The notes under the pieces are model-generated. The model saw only the letters and a program-made list of their open reading frames with translations. It did no database searches and had not been told where the DNA came from. A stretch of DNA of 64,000 nt from Gracilaria gracilis (taxonomy: Eukaryota > Rhodophyta > Florideophyceae > Gracilariales > Gracilariaceae), in contig JARGSG010000040.1 in assembly GCA_030374805.1 (NCBI GenBank), positions 186,001 through 250,000 of the forward strand. Reading direction: 5' to 3'. Of this stretch, positions 9,845 to 19,679 are shown in pieces (within the stretch, counting starts at the first letter, position 1; each line of letters starts with the position of its first letter). Made by a program: the position numbers and the translations under genes.

Positions 9845-10460
9845 CTAGCCCCGGTGCGGGCGCGGGTGCGGAGCAGGGAGCAGTTGGTTCGTCAAAGTTT
9901 TCGTTATGCCAGTGCTGCGCCGCCAGTGCTGCGCGTTGGTCGGCGTGCGCGTATAGACGTCGACCTCAACCGAATGACAGGAGCGTCATGGAGAGCGTGT
10001 GCGAAGTTCGGCGGCGACGTGCAGACGACGGCACGCGTGCGACGACACGTGTGCGACGACGCGCGGGCGACGACGCGCGTGTGGCATTTACAGTACGCTT
10101 GTGCTGCGGCGCAGCGCGCGTGCCCGTTGGTTGGTGTGCGGCGCAAGCGCCAGCTGACAGCACTGAAACTTGACACTGCGCGCTTTTTGTGTGGCGACAC
10201 GTCGCTGAGTGCAATGTGTGTGTGCAACTGCAGCCAAACAAACGCAGTGGCTCCAGCGCTCCCGCGTCGCCTCCCCGCCATCGCACGGCTCTGCCACGGC
10301 ACTGCTCCGCCACCGCGCCACTCCACCACTGCGTCGCTCTGCCATCGCGCGACGCGCTCCTCCGCCCTGCTCCCTCCCCGATTGCCCCTTCCTCGCGTCT
10401 CCCGCAATCGGCGCCGGCTCCACTCCCCATGCCGGAAAGCACGCCCCACCCACGCGCCCC
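9845..10460. repeat. GC-rich degenerate repeat region
   Basis: GTGCGACGACRCG-like units (about 10,005-10,085) followed by CCGCC/CACTGC-rich sequence. The same GTGCGACGAC units recur at 24,290-24,350. Long Arg/Ala frames here on both strands are compositional. Confidence 0.6.
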
Positions 10461-10469
10461 ATCTCCCCC

Positions 10470-11108
10470 GTCTGGCACACGCAGCGTACCTACCTCACCG
10501 CAGCCTTTCCCTCTCGCCAATGCCATCCCCCACAGTCGCCAGCCACCGCCAACCATCACGTCCTTACCGTCCATGACGCGCTCTACGCGGTGCAAAAACT
10601 CAGGGTCCATGTGCAGTTCAACTTTCTTCAGAAACCCGATATTCACATATGCCACGAACATCCTGTGCATCTTAATATCCCCCTCAACTGCCTTCAACGA
10701 CCGCTTCAACCGTTCCGCCCTCCTCGCTATTCCCATTTCACGTAGCATGACTCCGTAGCATCCTACTTGCAGCAAGTGATCGTGGCTGGTCTTTGATGCC
10801 ACGCTTGCTTCAACAAGAGTAACACCATCTCCGTTGCCTTCATCAGCTTTTTCACCGTCATCTTTCTTTCCGCTCCTCAACCGAGCTCTCCATTTCCGCA
10901 CCCGTTCCGCCTCCTCTTTCGAAAGAACGATGATTTCCGGTTCATCTATCAAGCTCAGTGCGCATCGCTGTACAACCCCTGGATTGCGTCCCATATCAAA
11001 CTCGAACATATCATGGAAATAAATCCTCAAGTCCTTCCGAAGAACCTTCAGCCGCGTCAACACCTCTTCATATACCAGTCTTGCTTCTAAATCGTCCACA
11101 TCATTCAT
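10470..11108 (-). CDS. Unrecognised soluble protein
   Basis: A minus-strand frame open from 11306 to 9966 contains a protein-like part: first ATG at 11108 (MNDVDDLEARLVYEEVL), then LKVLRKDLRIYFHDMFEFDM, SLIDEPEIIVLSKEEAERV, a basic stretch with a D/E/G linker, SKTSHDHLLQVGCYGVML and KMHRMFVAYVNIGFLKKVEL. Beyond about 10,470 the frame enters GC-rich repeat sequence and is probably not coding as such. The frame is also open upstream of 11108 (TLAARTLVILLDVVCGG) but has no ATG there. I do not recognise the family. It could be intact with a repeat-derived tail or a fragment. Confidence 0.45.
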
Positions 11109-11249
11109 CGCTTCAGCGCCAACACCCCCACACACAACGTCTAACAAAATGACCAGGGTGCGAGCGGCCAACGTTCGAAGTTGCGCACTTGTCTCCAGCG
11201 ATAGTATATTCGATCCCTCTTCGTCAAGAACGCTGTTGCAATCTGGTAA

Positions 11250-11480
11250 CTCGGCGGCCGGTGTCCATGGGCGACGAGCCACGGTCGAAACATCTTTAAG
11301 ACACAAACGCGGTGGTCATCGTTCACAGACGACGCGATTTAGTCAACAAGATGCCTGAACGGTGACTCGATGGCCGGTGTTCACAGGCGACGAGCCAGCA
11401 TTGAAGCCGTAGACAGAAATGAGATGGTCAGTATTCGTGGACGACGAAATCTAGTTAAGGAAGCCGGTGTAAACGTCCAA
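11250..11480. repeat. ~116-bp diverged tandem repeat, locus 1
   Basis: Two diverged copies with GGCCGGTGT at 11,256 and 11,372 (period 116). Shared blocks run in the same order: GGCCGGTGTYCAYRGGCGAC, then CGAAACATCTTT-like, then GGTGGTCAT/ATGGTCAGT, then GACGACGCGATTT. The same family, in the same orientation, occurs at 28,245-28,530. Confidence 0.65.
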
Positions 11481-11484
11481 GCTG

Positions 11485-11997
11485 AAGCGAGAGAGTGAGA
11501 AAGCAGACAGCGAATGACGGCAAAGTTGTTCACGTATTGTGAGCGTGGCTTTAAGCGTTCTGCCCTTATATAATTGTTCACTTCTGTGGCCTAACAATTC
11601 AAAATGGTCACTCTCAAGTTAGGTGGGCCTCAACCATCGTGCAGGTCAGCCCATGCGTTAAACGTTGGGCCATCATCATCCGTTAGTGAATTTTGTTGAT
11701 AACTTGTTTCTTGCACAACGCAACAATCTCGTGAACATTTCGAAGGCGTTGAGTGGCCAGTCAAGAATGGGCTTCAGGTGAGAATTGCAAATTCAGGATT
11801 CTTGAATAAAAGACATGAATCATACTGGATACGTGAAGGTTATTAACACTTATTCACAGAATCACGATGAAAATCATCACATGTGATGTTAGGTGTATCG
11901 GCGATTGTCGACAATGTATTTTAATGGCTAGCATCAACGATGATATCTTCAGTCTTTCTTTATATCTTTCGACCATTGGAAACAGAGAGTGACTTCA
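11485..11997. other. Intergenic, upstream of the small two-exon gene
   Basis: AT-richer than its left neighbour, with no frame worth reporting; a TATATCTTTC stretch near 11,961 could serve as a TATA-like element for the gene at 11,998. Confidence 0.4.
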
Positions 11998-12546
11998 ATG
12001 ACTCCAGATTCCGTTACCAACAAAATCGAAACAGTCGCTAAAGCCGTTGATGATCTATCGAAGGAAATACGTTCGTCGAAAATGAAGGCCCAAAAGCGCC
12101 AAAATAGGCTCACAAGACTCATCCAGTACGTTCAAGACGAAGCCAGCGGTCAAACAGAGAAGTAAGTAATGTCCTTATAATTGCTGTCTTACAACCTCAA
12201 TCTAACACTGTTTAGTTGCGCTACTCTCTCCGAGGCTGATGTCCTCAACGCGTTGAATCAGATGATTTCTGATGGATACAAGGTAGTGGGGGTGAACATG
12301 TTGCTAGACAAAGCGCTCGCGAATACTCTAAGAGGTTAGATGGAAAGCGCAGAAGTTGAGAAGCTCGAAAATCTATGTGCGACAATGATCTCTGAGTTTA
12401 CAGATCCGTCGCTAAGTAACATTCGATTCGTCAGTGCAGAGGAAAATCCGTCTAGTTCAGCTGGAAGTCAACACAGTCTTGTGCTAGGTCAGATTCGAGG
12501 AATAGCTGGATACCTAGGCAGCGACAAGTATTTTGTCCGCTCCTAG
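11998..12546 (+). pseudogene. Small two-exon gene, copy 1 of a paralogous pair (one nonsense codon)
   Basis: Exon 1 (11,998-12,161; MTPDSVTNKIETVAKAVDDL) is followed by a 54-nt GTAAGT..TTTAG intron (12,162-12,215). Exon 2 (12,216-12,546) carries TLSEADVLNALNQMISDGYK, NMLLDKALANTL and MISEFTDPSLSNIRFVSAEE. Copy 2 at 29,487-30,045 has the same structure with the intron at the same codon phase, which proves the intron. Copy 1 has TAG at 12,337-12,339 where copy 2 has ACA (Thr); otherwise it is open to TAG at 12,544. The first exon is predicted coil-like. I do not recognise the family. Confidence 0.7.
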
Positions 12547-12559
12547 AAATTTGATTGAC

Positions 12560-13345
12560 TTCGACTTGCCAACCCCGCCTCCAGTTTCCCCCGCCGAGAA
12601 AATTAATCCCCGTAAAGATTCGCATCGATATCTTGTTTTCCCGTTCGCAAGTGTTGTGGATCCCTTGAATCCTCCCTCTCCTTTTGTTGCAGCCTCTCCC
12701 GAGCAAGCTGGAATTCCGTCTTCTGCACCGTATTCCTCTTTGCTGGCGGATGCAGCCGTGGCGGTTTTATGCATACTTTCATTTCATTCTGCTTTGTTTG
12801 TGGTTCTCGCTATGCAAGCTCGTCGCGCGGGAGCATATCCTTCTTGTCGCATAATGTCTATTTCAAAGATACGTCTCGTGCGACTGGGAAAAGCACTACC
12901 TTGAACAGACGACAAAAAAGTTGGGTCTGCGCTGACAAAGACTCTCGAAGGCGGTTCCGTCTATTACAGCACTTCTATGGACCTCACTCTGAGGTCTCAG
13001 CGAAATGGTTGATCGGTCACCGAACGTTTGCAAATCTTGGGCTGTGCGTGCTATATACGGCTTTTTCGGCAGCAGTGTCATGAGATTTCAGACACCTGCC
13101 CTTGCTACAGGCACCGGGGAATTTACTACCACTCTGATTTCTAGACGTTCGCGGCACAGGGCAGGTACAAGGTACATAACTAGAGGTGCCGATGCATTGG
13201 GAAACGTCGCGCACTTCGTGGAGACGAAACAGCTCGTCTGAGCGGAGGAGACGAGTCACATATATACATCGTTTACTCTAATTCGTGGGAGTGTTCCTGT
13301 GTTCTGGCGTCAAGATGACGGGATAGCAAAACCCAGCCCCGAGCT
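12560..13345 (+). pseudogene. SAC1-type phosphoinositide phosphatase, N-terminal fragment
   Basis: Pieces in all three frames line up in the order of the SAC domain: ALFVVLAMQARRAGAYP (near 12,795; the 'yLlvit' strand), GGSVYYSTSMDLTLRSQ (near 12,950; FYFS..yDLT..lQ in the family), TLISRRSRHRAGTRYITRG with ALGNVAHFVETKQLV (13,130-13,240; RAGTRY..RG.D..GNVANFVETEQ), then FTLIRGSVPVFWRQDDG (13,270; IRGSVPvFWsQ). At least three frame changes are needed. The catalytic C-x5-R motif, which lies further downstream, is absent. SAC1 proteins dephosphorylate PI4P and related lipids at the ER/Golgi. Confidence 0.75.
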
Positions 13346-13384
13346 CGATGCTTACTGCTCAACGGTTCTAATGACGAGAACGCG

Positions 13385-13590
13385 TCAAGCACGCTCGTGG
13401 ATATCCAGAAAATGATATCCTGTCTTGAGCGTAACAAGAAAGCTGCCGAAGCTGCGCGCAAGGATTTGGAACGTGAGTTGCGTGAGGCGAACGCAAAGCG
13501 TTCTGAGCTGGAAATCCGGCTCGGATGACTTCGCGAAAATGAAGCGCACTTGAGAACGGATCAGAAGAATGTGGTGCATATGGAGGTGAA
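13385..13590 (+). pseudogene. Coiled-coil fragment
   Basis: LVDIQKMISCLERNKKAAEA and ARKDLERELREANAKRSELE form a strongly heptad-like coil from about 13,385, interrupted by TGA near 13,527 and continuing as [20 protein letters not shown]. It runs in the same frame into the carbamoyltransferase shard. The parent protein is not recognisable. Confidence 0.5.
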
Positions 13591-13731
13591 ACAGGCGATA
13601 AATGCCGGAGATGGGATTGGAGAACATCCTACTCAGGCTTTGTTGGACGTTTTCACTATCCGCGAGGAACTGGAAACTGTCAACAATGTTACGATAACAT
13701 TTGTGGGCGACCTCAAGAACGGACGTACAGC
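13590..13731 (+). pseudogene. Aspartate carbamoyltransferase shard
   Basis: About 45 codons in one frame read [40 protein letters not shown] and GRT. This is the highly conserved central region of pyrimidine-pathway aspartate carbamoyltransferase (PyrB/CAD type), including the H-P-T-Q-A-L-L-D substrate-binding signature. The match starts abruptly after the coiled coil and ends abruptly at GRT, so only ~140 bp of the gene is present. Confidence 0.85.
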
Positions 13732-13970
13732 CAGGACAAACCATTGTCGTCAGCAGCCCCTCCGCCGTCTCCACGACACCCCAAATCACCAAAACCCGCA
13801 GCTCCACCTCCGTTCTGCCCGCCCTCCTGCCCGACGGCACCACCACGCTCACATTTCTCGACATCGTGTACATCACTGTCCGCGCCAATTTTCTCCAATC
13901 TTGTTTGAAGTTTTCCAGATGCTCTGCGCCCATGGACACATTTTCCCCGAACCTCAGGCTGACTTAATAT
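13732..13970. other. Unassigned segment between the carbamoyltransferase shard and the TIR remnant
   Basis: The minus strand reads [36 protein letters not shown] and [15 protein letters not shown]; the plus strand is also open. Either could be a piece of a further gene; neither is recognised. Confidence 0.3.
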
Positions 13971-13971
13971 G

Positions 13972-14520
13972 CTATCGACACCACCGTGCTTGCGTTTCGG
14001 CCTTCCAGTTTGCCCCTCTGTGGCACTGTGTTGTTGAGCATAGGAAGCGTTTCCATGTCAATTTCGGACTCGGTTTGGAACTGAGACCAGCGATTACTCC
14101 GAGAAAATCGATTACGATTGCGATAAGAAATGACGGGCTTTTCTTCTTGCCCAAGCCGTCGTCGTCTTGGCGTACTAATGCCAAATGTTCACGCATGGGC
14201 CACTTGTCGGCCGCGAACTTGCCCCTCATGATGAACACGCCCATTGGGTGCGTTTGCATAAAGTGTTCCATCACTTGAGGGCAATCGTAGCCGAGCTGAG
14301 ACTACTCGTTGTCTTGGAAGACGGAGAAGCCATGGTTGCGAAGACGTTGGCACAACTGTCGTGCGATAGTTTCCTGGTCTTCACCGGCGTGTCTGAGAAA
14401 GGTTCGAAGCTCGGAGGCGTGCGAGGAAAACGCGTGTTGCGACATAGCAGAAGATGGGCCGCTAATGTCTACTAAGCATGACGTAATGGTGGTCAAACGC
14501 GGGATGGAGAGGCTAGACAA
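13972..14520 (-). pseudogene. TIR-domain protein remnant
   Basis: Reading on the minus strand: SSHASELRTFLRHAGEDQET, IARQLCQRLRNHGFSVFQDN, TAG at 14,302-14,304, then [20 protein letters not shown] and [16 protein letters not shown]. These match, in order, TIR strand A/helix A (F-x-S-H-A-G-E-D), strand B (G-F-x-V-F-x-D), helix B, strand C (xGVFIM) and the 'F..skWpmrE' segment. The domain lies in the same frame on both sides of the TAG, so one nonsense change breaks it. Sequence after the domain ([20 protein letters not shown]) is unrecognised. TIR domains act as NAD-cleaving or scaffold domains in immunity and cell-death proteins; no partner domain is visible. Confidence 0.7.
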
Positions 14521-14582
14521 CTCGGGGCTCCCGATGATTGCTCATCCGCACCATGTTTTCTTTCTGTTTCTATCATTCGTTG

Positions 14583-15503
14583 CTAGAACGAAACTACAAC
14601 AGTAAACCTACCAGTTCTTCTAATAACGTTTGGAACAGAATGCATTTCACGCGGTGAAATTACAACTACGTCACGCTCGCGCACATCCAACAAATCGTGG
14701 TCGCCATCTCGATGGATCTCCAAACCATCTTCAAGATCATCACAATGTCCCGGTTGGACATAAATGACTATTGCCTTCCAAAGAGGAAGCTTGTCACAGT
14801 GTAGATCAATACCTTGCCTAACGTTCTTTCGGTATCGCACCATAGCGCAGTCCGTTGGGTCTTCTGGGTCTATTGTTTCATGTAATAACTTCAGTAACAT
14901 CGGCTTATTGGCCTTAACCATCACCTCTTCTAGACAAGCGTATGCAAGAGCAGAGACCTTTTTTATCAGCTTCTCGTAAGGCCTGGAGTACGTTATGAAC
15001 GCATTTTTGGCTTCTCTTTCTTCCTCTCCGTGCAAAGAAGAACCCTCCTGCCAATCCTGTGTGTGCTTTGTCATGAGAAGTTTCGTTTCTTGTAGCAGTT
15101 TTTCTTGCAAGTCGAAGGGCACCTTGTTTGCCATAAAGCTATAACGAAAGTGGAGCGGTGCGTACCCCTCCGTTCGCGCTTTACGTATAAATGCAAAGGC
15201 AGCTTTTGTTCTGCCATGGCGTTTAAACTTTCCGCGAATGATTTGCTGAACCTTGCAATCCTTGGAGAGCTCAATGAAAACGTCTTGTTCTGCTTGTACA
15301 TAGATATGTCATGCGCTCGGAGGCGTACTTTTTCCGTCTTCGAAAGAACGCATCTGTTCTTGAACTTCGTCATGACTCACACCGTCGCAGAGCGGGTCCA
15401 GAGGCCGAAAGTTCTGCTTTGCCAAAAGCTCGAACGTCTTCGGATTCGATTGAACGTCTTCTATCGTAATCAAAGACAGCCTGGGCACCAGCTCACGGAG
15501 ACG
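14583..15503 (-). pseudogene. 2OG-Fe(II) oxygenase-like protein with N-terminal extension
   Basis: The ORF from ATG 15,134 encodes 183 residues. Its second half looks like a double-stranded beta-helix oxygenase: GIDLHCDKLPLWKAIVIYV (H-x-D), DGLEIHRDGDHDLLDVRERD, ISPREMHSV (distal His) and RTGRFTVVVSF (2OG-binding Arg). Upstream of the ATG the same frame stays open to 15,312 (VQAEQDVFIELSKDCKVQQI). It is then cut by TGA at 15,309-15,311 and continues to 15,503 with LITIEDVQSNPKTFELLAKQ, so the ancestral protein was probably longer. The EDVQSN.KT.E motif recurs at about 18.97 kb on the minus strand. The family assignment rests on motif order only. Confidence 0.55.
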
Positions 15504-15679
15504 CTATAGCGCACACGTCGAAAGAGGACTGAAGAAAGAAGAAGAAGAAGAAAGAGGACTGCAAGCGTAGACGTTGCACGGCAGACCAGACGACGGGTGT
15601 GGCTTGCGTCGCGTCGGGCTAAGTTCAAAAAGGCGCACACGCAGCACACACCTAAGCGACGCTGGGAGCAGAAAAATGC

Positions 15680-16560
15680 ATGCATCGAACAGACGTCCGT
15701 CGCACCGCCTTCGTCAACTGCACTCTTATTCTACATCGCGCCACACGCCTGTCCGTCGTTCACCGACACTCTAGCTTTACGCCGCTCTTCACCGCAGCGT
15801 TTCGTCGTCGCGCAATGGCGACAACAACTGCATCAAACCCGGTGCTAACGCCTCGTGCTGTCGCTGACGTTTCCACAAACACACACAACCTGCGATGGCG
15901 CAGATTGCTGCCGAGCCAAAAGGTCAAGTATTTGGCCGATTATACTCCACCTTCGTACTTTGTTTCGCACACAGACCTGTGTTTTGAGCTGCATGATGAT
16001 GGACTTGACACGTTGGTGCGCGGCAAGCTACAGATTCGACCTGCTTGTGATGCTGCCACGCCGCTTGTTCTTGTCGGCGAGGCACTTGCTTTGCAGCCTG
16101 CGTCGCTCAAGATTGATGGAAAAGTGCTACAGGATTCGGAATATGTATACGATCAAACCGCTAATACGCTCATCATTTCTCCTGCCATATTGCCTACCAG
16201 TGTCTTTACTTTTGAAAGCGTTGCCAAGATTCGCACGGCGAAGAGTACTGTGCTGGAGGGTCTGTACATGTCCCAGGGTGAGTACTGTTCTCAATGCGAA
16301 GCTGAAGGCTTTCGTAGAATTACTTTCTATGTGGATCGCCCGGATGGTATGGCCACCTTCTCCGTTCGTGTAGAAGCGAATCCTAACAAGTACCCTATGC
16401 TTCTCAGTAATGGAAACTGTGTTTCTTCGGGTCATTCTGCTGATAATCGTCATTGGGCTCAATTTGAGGACCCACCCCCCAAGCCTTGTTACTTGTTTGC
16501 CTTGGTTGCCGGCGATCTTTCTCATTTGAGCGACAAACTTGTCACCATGAATGTGATCGA
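15680..16560 (+). pseudogene. PepN-type aminopeptidase N, N-terminal fragment with targeting-like leader
   Basis: From ATG 15,680 a basic, Ser/Thr-rich leader of about 45 residues (MHRTDVRRTAF..AAFRRRAM) precedes the first domain of an M1 aminopeptidase of the bacterial PepN type: YLADYTPPSYFVSHTDLCFE, TVLEGLYMSQGEYCSQCEAE, GFRRITFYVDRPDGMATFSV, YPMLLSNGNCV and PKPCYLFALVAGDLSHL. The match ends at about 16,560; the frame closes at 16,669. The catalytic HExxH zinc motif, which lies further downstream, is missing, so this is only the first ~250 codons. The leader suggests an organelle-targeted enzyme, an inference. An alternative start is ATG 15,815. Confidence 0.85.
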
Positions 16561-16664
16561 TTACAACCTGAGTCCATCAAAACATTGCATGCCATTGCGC
16601 TGCGGTTGGCAAACGCTCGTGCATTTGCAAACCCTTTCAACGAGGAATGAAGACGAGAGGCCGG

Positions 16665-17200
16665 CATGACGCCTGAGTGCGTGACGCCCTAGTGGTACTT
16701 GCCTGTTGTGGAGGTGTTGCAGCGAAGAGAGCAGGCAGCGTTGAAAGAAAACTATGTGGTATAGCAATCCACAAGGAAATCCAAGCGGATGTCAATCGTC
16801 ACAGTGAAGGTCTTTGTAGACTGCGCAATGCAGGGACAGCGGTCGACATTCTGAAGGAGTCTATCTGTGAGCAACTGAGAGATTGCGGGCCAAAGAAACA
16901 GATGCGAGCGAGATGCTGGCTAAGATGATTGAAGAACAGCGCTTAGCAGAGAAGCCCAAAGTCGGTGCTGAACAACTCGCTCTGGCAGCTCTCGAGGCGT
17001 CGAATGCCGTACAAGAAAGAGAAGCAGAAGTTTCAGAAAACTTGGCTGTTGTTCAGCCTAAAGTCAATGCAGCGAGGGAGGCCGTTGGCTCGATCAGAAA
17101 AGAACTTCTGGACGAATTGCGGGCTTTGCCAAGTCCCCCTCCAGCAGTAAGAGTAGCTCTAGAAGCTGTCATGATGGATTTGGATGACTCAAGGAGGAAA
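16665..17200 (+). pseudogene. Dynein heavy chain stalk fragment
   Basis: One frame (to ~16,885) gives GTAVDILKESICEQLRD; a shifted frame from 16,883 gives RAKETDASEMLAKMIEEQRL, NLAVVQPKVNAAREAVGSIR and KELLDELRALPSPPPAVRVA. The order and the 'V-x-P-x-V-x-x-A-x-x-A-V-x-x-I..L-x-E-L-R-x-x-x-x-P-P-x-A-V' signature are those of the first coil of the dynein heavy chain microtubule-binding stalk. Upstream, VTP-stop-WYLPVVEVLQRR may be the start of the coil. Only the stalk piece is present, and the frame runs on into thiolase sequence. Confidence 0.75.
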
Positions 17201-17274
17201 GCTAAAGCTCAGCATTCATGCAGTCATATTCGAGCGCAAATGCGTAGTTCAGAACTCATCTCCATTTTACGTTC

Positions 17275-18101
17275 CACAGGCTCGCTTCGGCTATCGTATC
17301 GGCATCGGTTAGTAGACGGACTGCTGAACGACGCGTTAATCGAGCCATATAGCGAGAACCATATGGGTCTTTTCGCTGAAATTTGCTCAAAGCGTCATGG
17401 CATAACCCGGGAAATGCAAGATAGACACGCAAAGGAAAGCTATGGATAGATCTATCGACGGTCGCAAGCAGCATGGGAAGATCGAAAGTTCTATTCAGAA
17501 GTTGTACCAGTCGTTGTAAGCAAAGGAGGGAAGGAGTTTTGTATGGAAAGAGATGAGGAATGCTTCCGCGTCGATGCGTCCACTCTAGAGTCATTTTCAG
17601 CATCTTTCATCAAAGACGAAAGCAGTACAGTAACCAGAGGAAGTGCGTTCGGATTGAATGATGGTGCAGTGGCGTTAGTGCTTGTTAGCAGATCAAAAGC
17701 CGTTGAACTCGGTTTATCAGACTTTGCCACTATACGTGGATTTGCCGACGCAGAAGTAGAACCAGAACAGTTTACCACACCACCATCATTATCTATTCCA
17801 AAGGCGTTGAAATGCGCTAGCAGGAGCATGGACGAAGTTGATGTGTTTGAATTGAACGAGGCCTTCTCTGTGGTGGCTTTGGCAAACTCGATGCTTATGG
17901 CATTACTGGAAGAAAAGGTGAACCTCTTCGGAAGGCGCAGAGAGCTTGGGACATCCAGTAGGGTGTAGCGGACCACGAATTATAGTTACATTGTTCAGCG
18001 TCATGAAGCATACAGATTCTCGAGTGGGGGTGGCTGGCATATGTAATGGTGGAGGTGGATCTACAGCAATGGTGTTTGAGAGAACGCCGCATACGAAATG
18101 A
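17275..18101 (+). pseudogene. Acetyl-CoA acetyltransferase (thiolase) remnant, C-terminal two thirds
   Basis: The frame shared with the dynein piece continues as MGLFAEICSKRHGITREMQD and RHAKESYG, then TAG at about 17,447. It resumes as SQAAWEDRKFYSEVVPVVVS, GSAFGLNDGAVALVLVSRSK, FTTPPSLSIPKAL and DEVDVFELNEAFSVVALANS. A frameshift near 17,930 leads to ESLGHPVGCSGPRIIVTLF and VAGICNGGGGSTAMVFER, ending at TGA 18,099-18,101. The catalytic His (GHPVG) and second Cys (CNGGGG) are visible; the nucleophilic Cys of the N-terminal third is absent. Thiolases condense or cleave acetoacetyl-CoA. At least one nonsense and one frameshift show it is dead. Confidence 0.85.
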
Positions 18102-19250
18102 GCCCGCCGATTACGCGAAACACAGTAAAGAAGCGTTGCACAACGTGCAGAATGATGAATAGAGAAGCCCAAACAATGCTAGATCGATCCACCGAGTACC
18201 GTTTTGCTTCATACCGTGTGCACCCTAAAAGAACTCCAGGCGTTGCGAACGCTCGTCAGAGACCGTGCATGTTCTGCCAGTAAGGGTGGGCGAGGGAACG
18301 TCCCGCACTCAGCTTTTGGCGAGGTTGCGCCTTCAAGAAATGGGGCCCAGCCGTATCGCAAAGGACGATATAAAGTTATATCGTCCCGGGGGAATACCTT
18401 GGTAGCGCGTTGTCTAGCTACACGTACTGGGTCTCAGAGCTGCAAGAGAAGGGGCAAGCATTGTTTGCAGAAAGTAGAAGCTTGCATGTCTCGTCCCTGT
18501 TCGGGGCAGCCTTGACTACACCATGTATGCAGTATTCCTTTCTGGAAGCCAGGATTGATAAGGAAGGTGTATACTTCGTCTTGCGCAATTCATCGATGAC
18601 CTGCGCAACTTGTGAATGCGTCCTAGTGGGGCATAGAATATTCGCAGAATCTTTGGTTTCGGTTCTGGCTCTTCAACGTGTGTCTCATCCAACGCATCTA
18701 GTGGCACTTCTGAAGGTATCGATAGCAACCTTTCGAACATAAAGGCGTTTTCGGGCTGCTCATCTGGCCTATTTTTTGTACGTTTCTGAATCGGTTTCTG
18801 CCAACACGTCTCACGAAACTTCTTCGGTGTTGCAAAGTCCATATCATCATCATCATCCTCCTCCCTGAAATCGATGACTCCGCGACTGGACTACATTGTG
18901 CTGTTCGTGTTTCCTGCTCCCTTTCTGGTGAAGGTGGTTTTGTCAAAGGCTCGATTGTCTTCTCATTCGATTGAACGTCTTCTAATCTAGTGAAATGCTT
19001 TGTACTGCTAGTGAAGAACATAAGAGAGCTAAACTCTTCCCGGTGCCGGTCGGACTTTCGATGAGAGCATGTTTCTGTCCTCCAGCTCGTCAAGGAGTGA
19101 GAAATGGACTGGTTGTCGGCCACATGCGGCGGCAGGCATTACACGGCCACCGCGGAGCGCAGCTCGGTGTGGAGGGACAGCCAGTGCACGAGCTCACGCC
19201 GAACTTCTGCGTGAGCTCGTCACGAGCTGCACTGCAGACTGACTAAAATG
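18102..19250. other. Unassigned, decayed region
   Basis: The minus strand has two overlapping frames (19,123-18,698 and 18,842-18,516) with HFTRLEDVQSNEKTIEPL, PKKFRETCWQKPIQKRTKNR and RLLSIPSEVPLDALDETHVE. The first motif matches the one at 15.44 kb (shared 20-bp ATTCGATTGAACGTCTTCTA on the plus strand). The plus strand around 18,400-18,530 (SSYTYWVSELQEKGQALFAE) is also protein-like but unrecognised. Confidence 0.35.
19188..19220. other. Perfect 11-bp inverted repeat (hairpin)
   Basis: ACGAGCTCACG at 19,188-19,198 and its exact complement CGTGAGCTCGT at 19,210-19,220, separated by 11 nt. It has no T-run after it, and its role is unknown. Confidence 0.8.
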
Positions 19251-19269
19251 ATTTCCGACGGCTCTACCT

Positions 19270-19675
19270 CTTGATTTCAGGTAAGTTGCAGATCATTCGC
19301 GAGTTGCGAAAAAAGCTCGATGAAAGTCAGCAGCTCATATTGGCCACCGACGATGACCGCGAGGGAGAGGCCAACTCGTGGCACCTCACAGAGGTTCTCA
19401 AGCCCCGCGTAAAAGTCAAATGAGCTGTCTTTCAGGATATCACCCCAGACGCCATCTCGCAAGCGTTTTCAAATTGCCGTCAAGTCGACATGAATCTCCT
19501 CAGCGCTCAAGAAACTCGACGCGTCCTCGATCGTCTGGCTGGATATACCATGTCCCATTTGCTTTGGAAGAAGATCGCTCGTGACTTGAGCGCGGGTCAC
19601 GTGCAGAGCGTTGCCATGTCTGTCATCGTGAAACGTGAGATCGATCGATTGCGCTTTCGAGCTGCCAGCTAATGC
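19270..19675 (+). pseudogene. DNA topoisomerase I (type IA, TopA) fragment
   Basis: The frame gives QIIRELRKKLDESQQLILAT and DDDREGEANSWHLTEVLKP (Toprim motif LATDxDREGEAxxWHL). TGA follows at 19,421-19,423, then VFQDITPDAISQAF, NLLSAQETRRVLDRLAGYTM, SHLLWKKIARDLSAGHVQSV and AMSVIVKREIDRLRF. This is the standard order of bacterial-type topoisomerase I around the Toprim/domain II boundary. The family has LSAGRVQSVA where this copy has LSAGHVQSVA. It ends at about 19,672, before the catalytic Tyr region. In algae such enzymes serve organelle DNA; this one is truncated and carries a nonsense codon. Confidence 0.85.
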
Positions 19676-19679
19676 GAGG

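Noticed and set aside
9966-10470. C-terminal half of the minus frame open to 11,306
   Set aside because: Its residues come from GC-rich repeat DNA; only the part above ~10,470 looks like protein.
13732-13970. A continuing carbamoyltransferase on the plus strand
   Set aside because: The frame after GRT has none of the expected S-L-x-x-x-L motifs.
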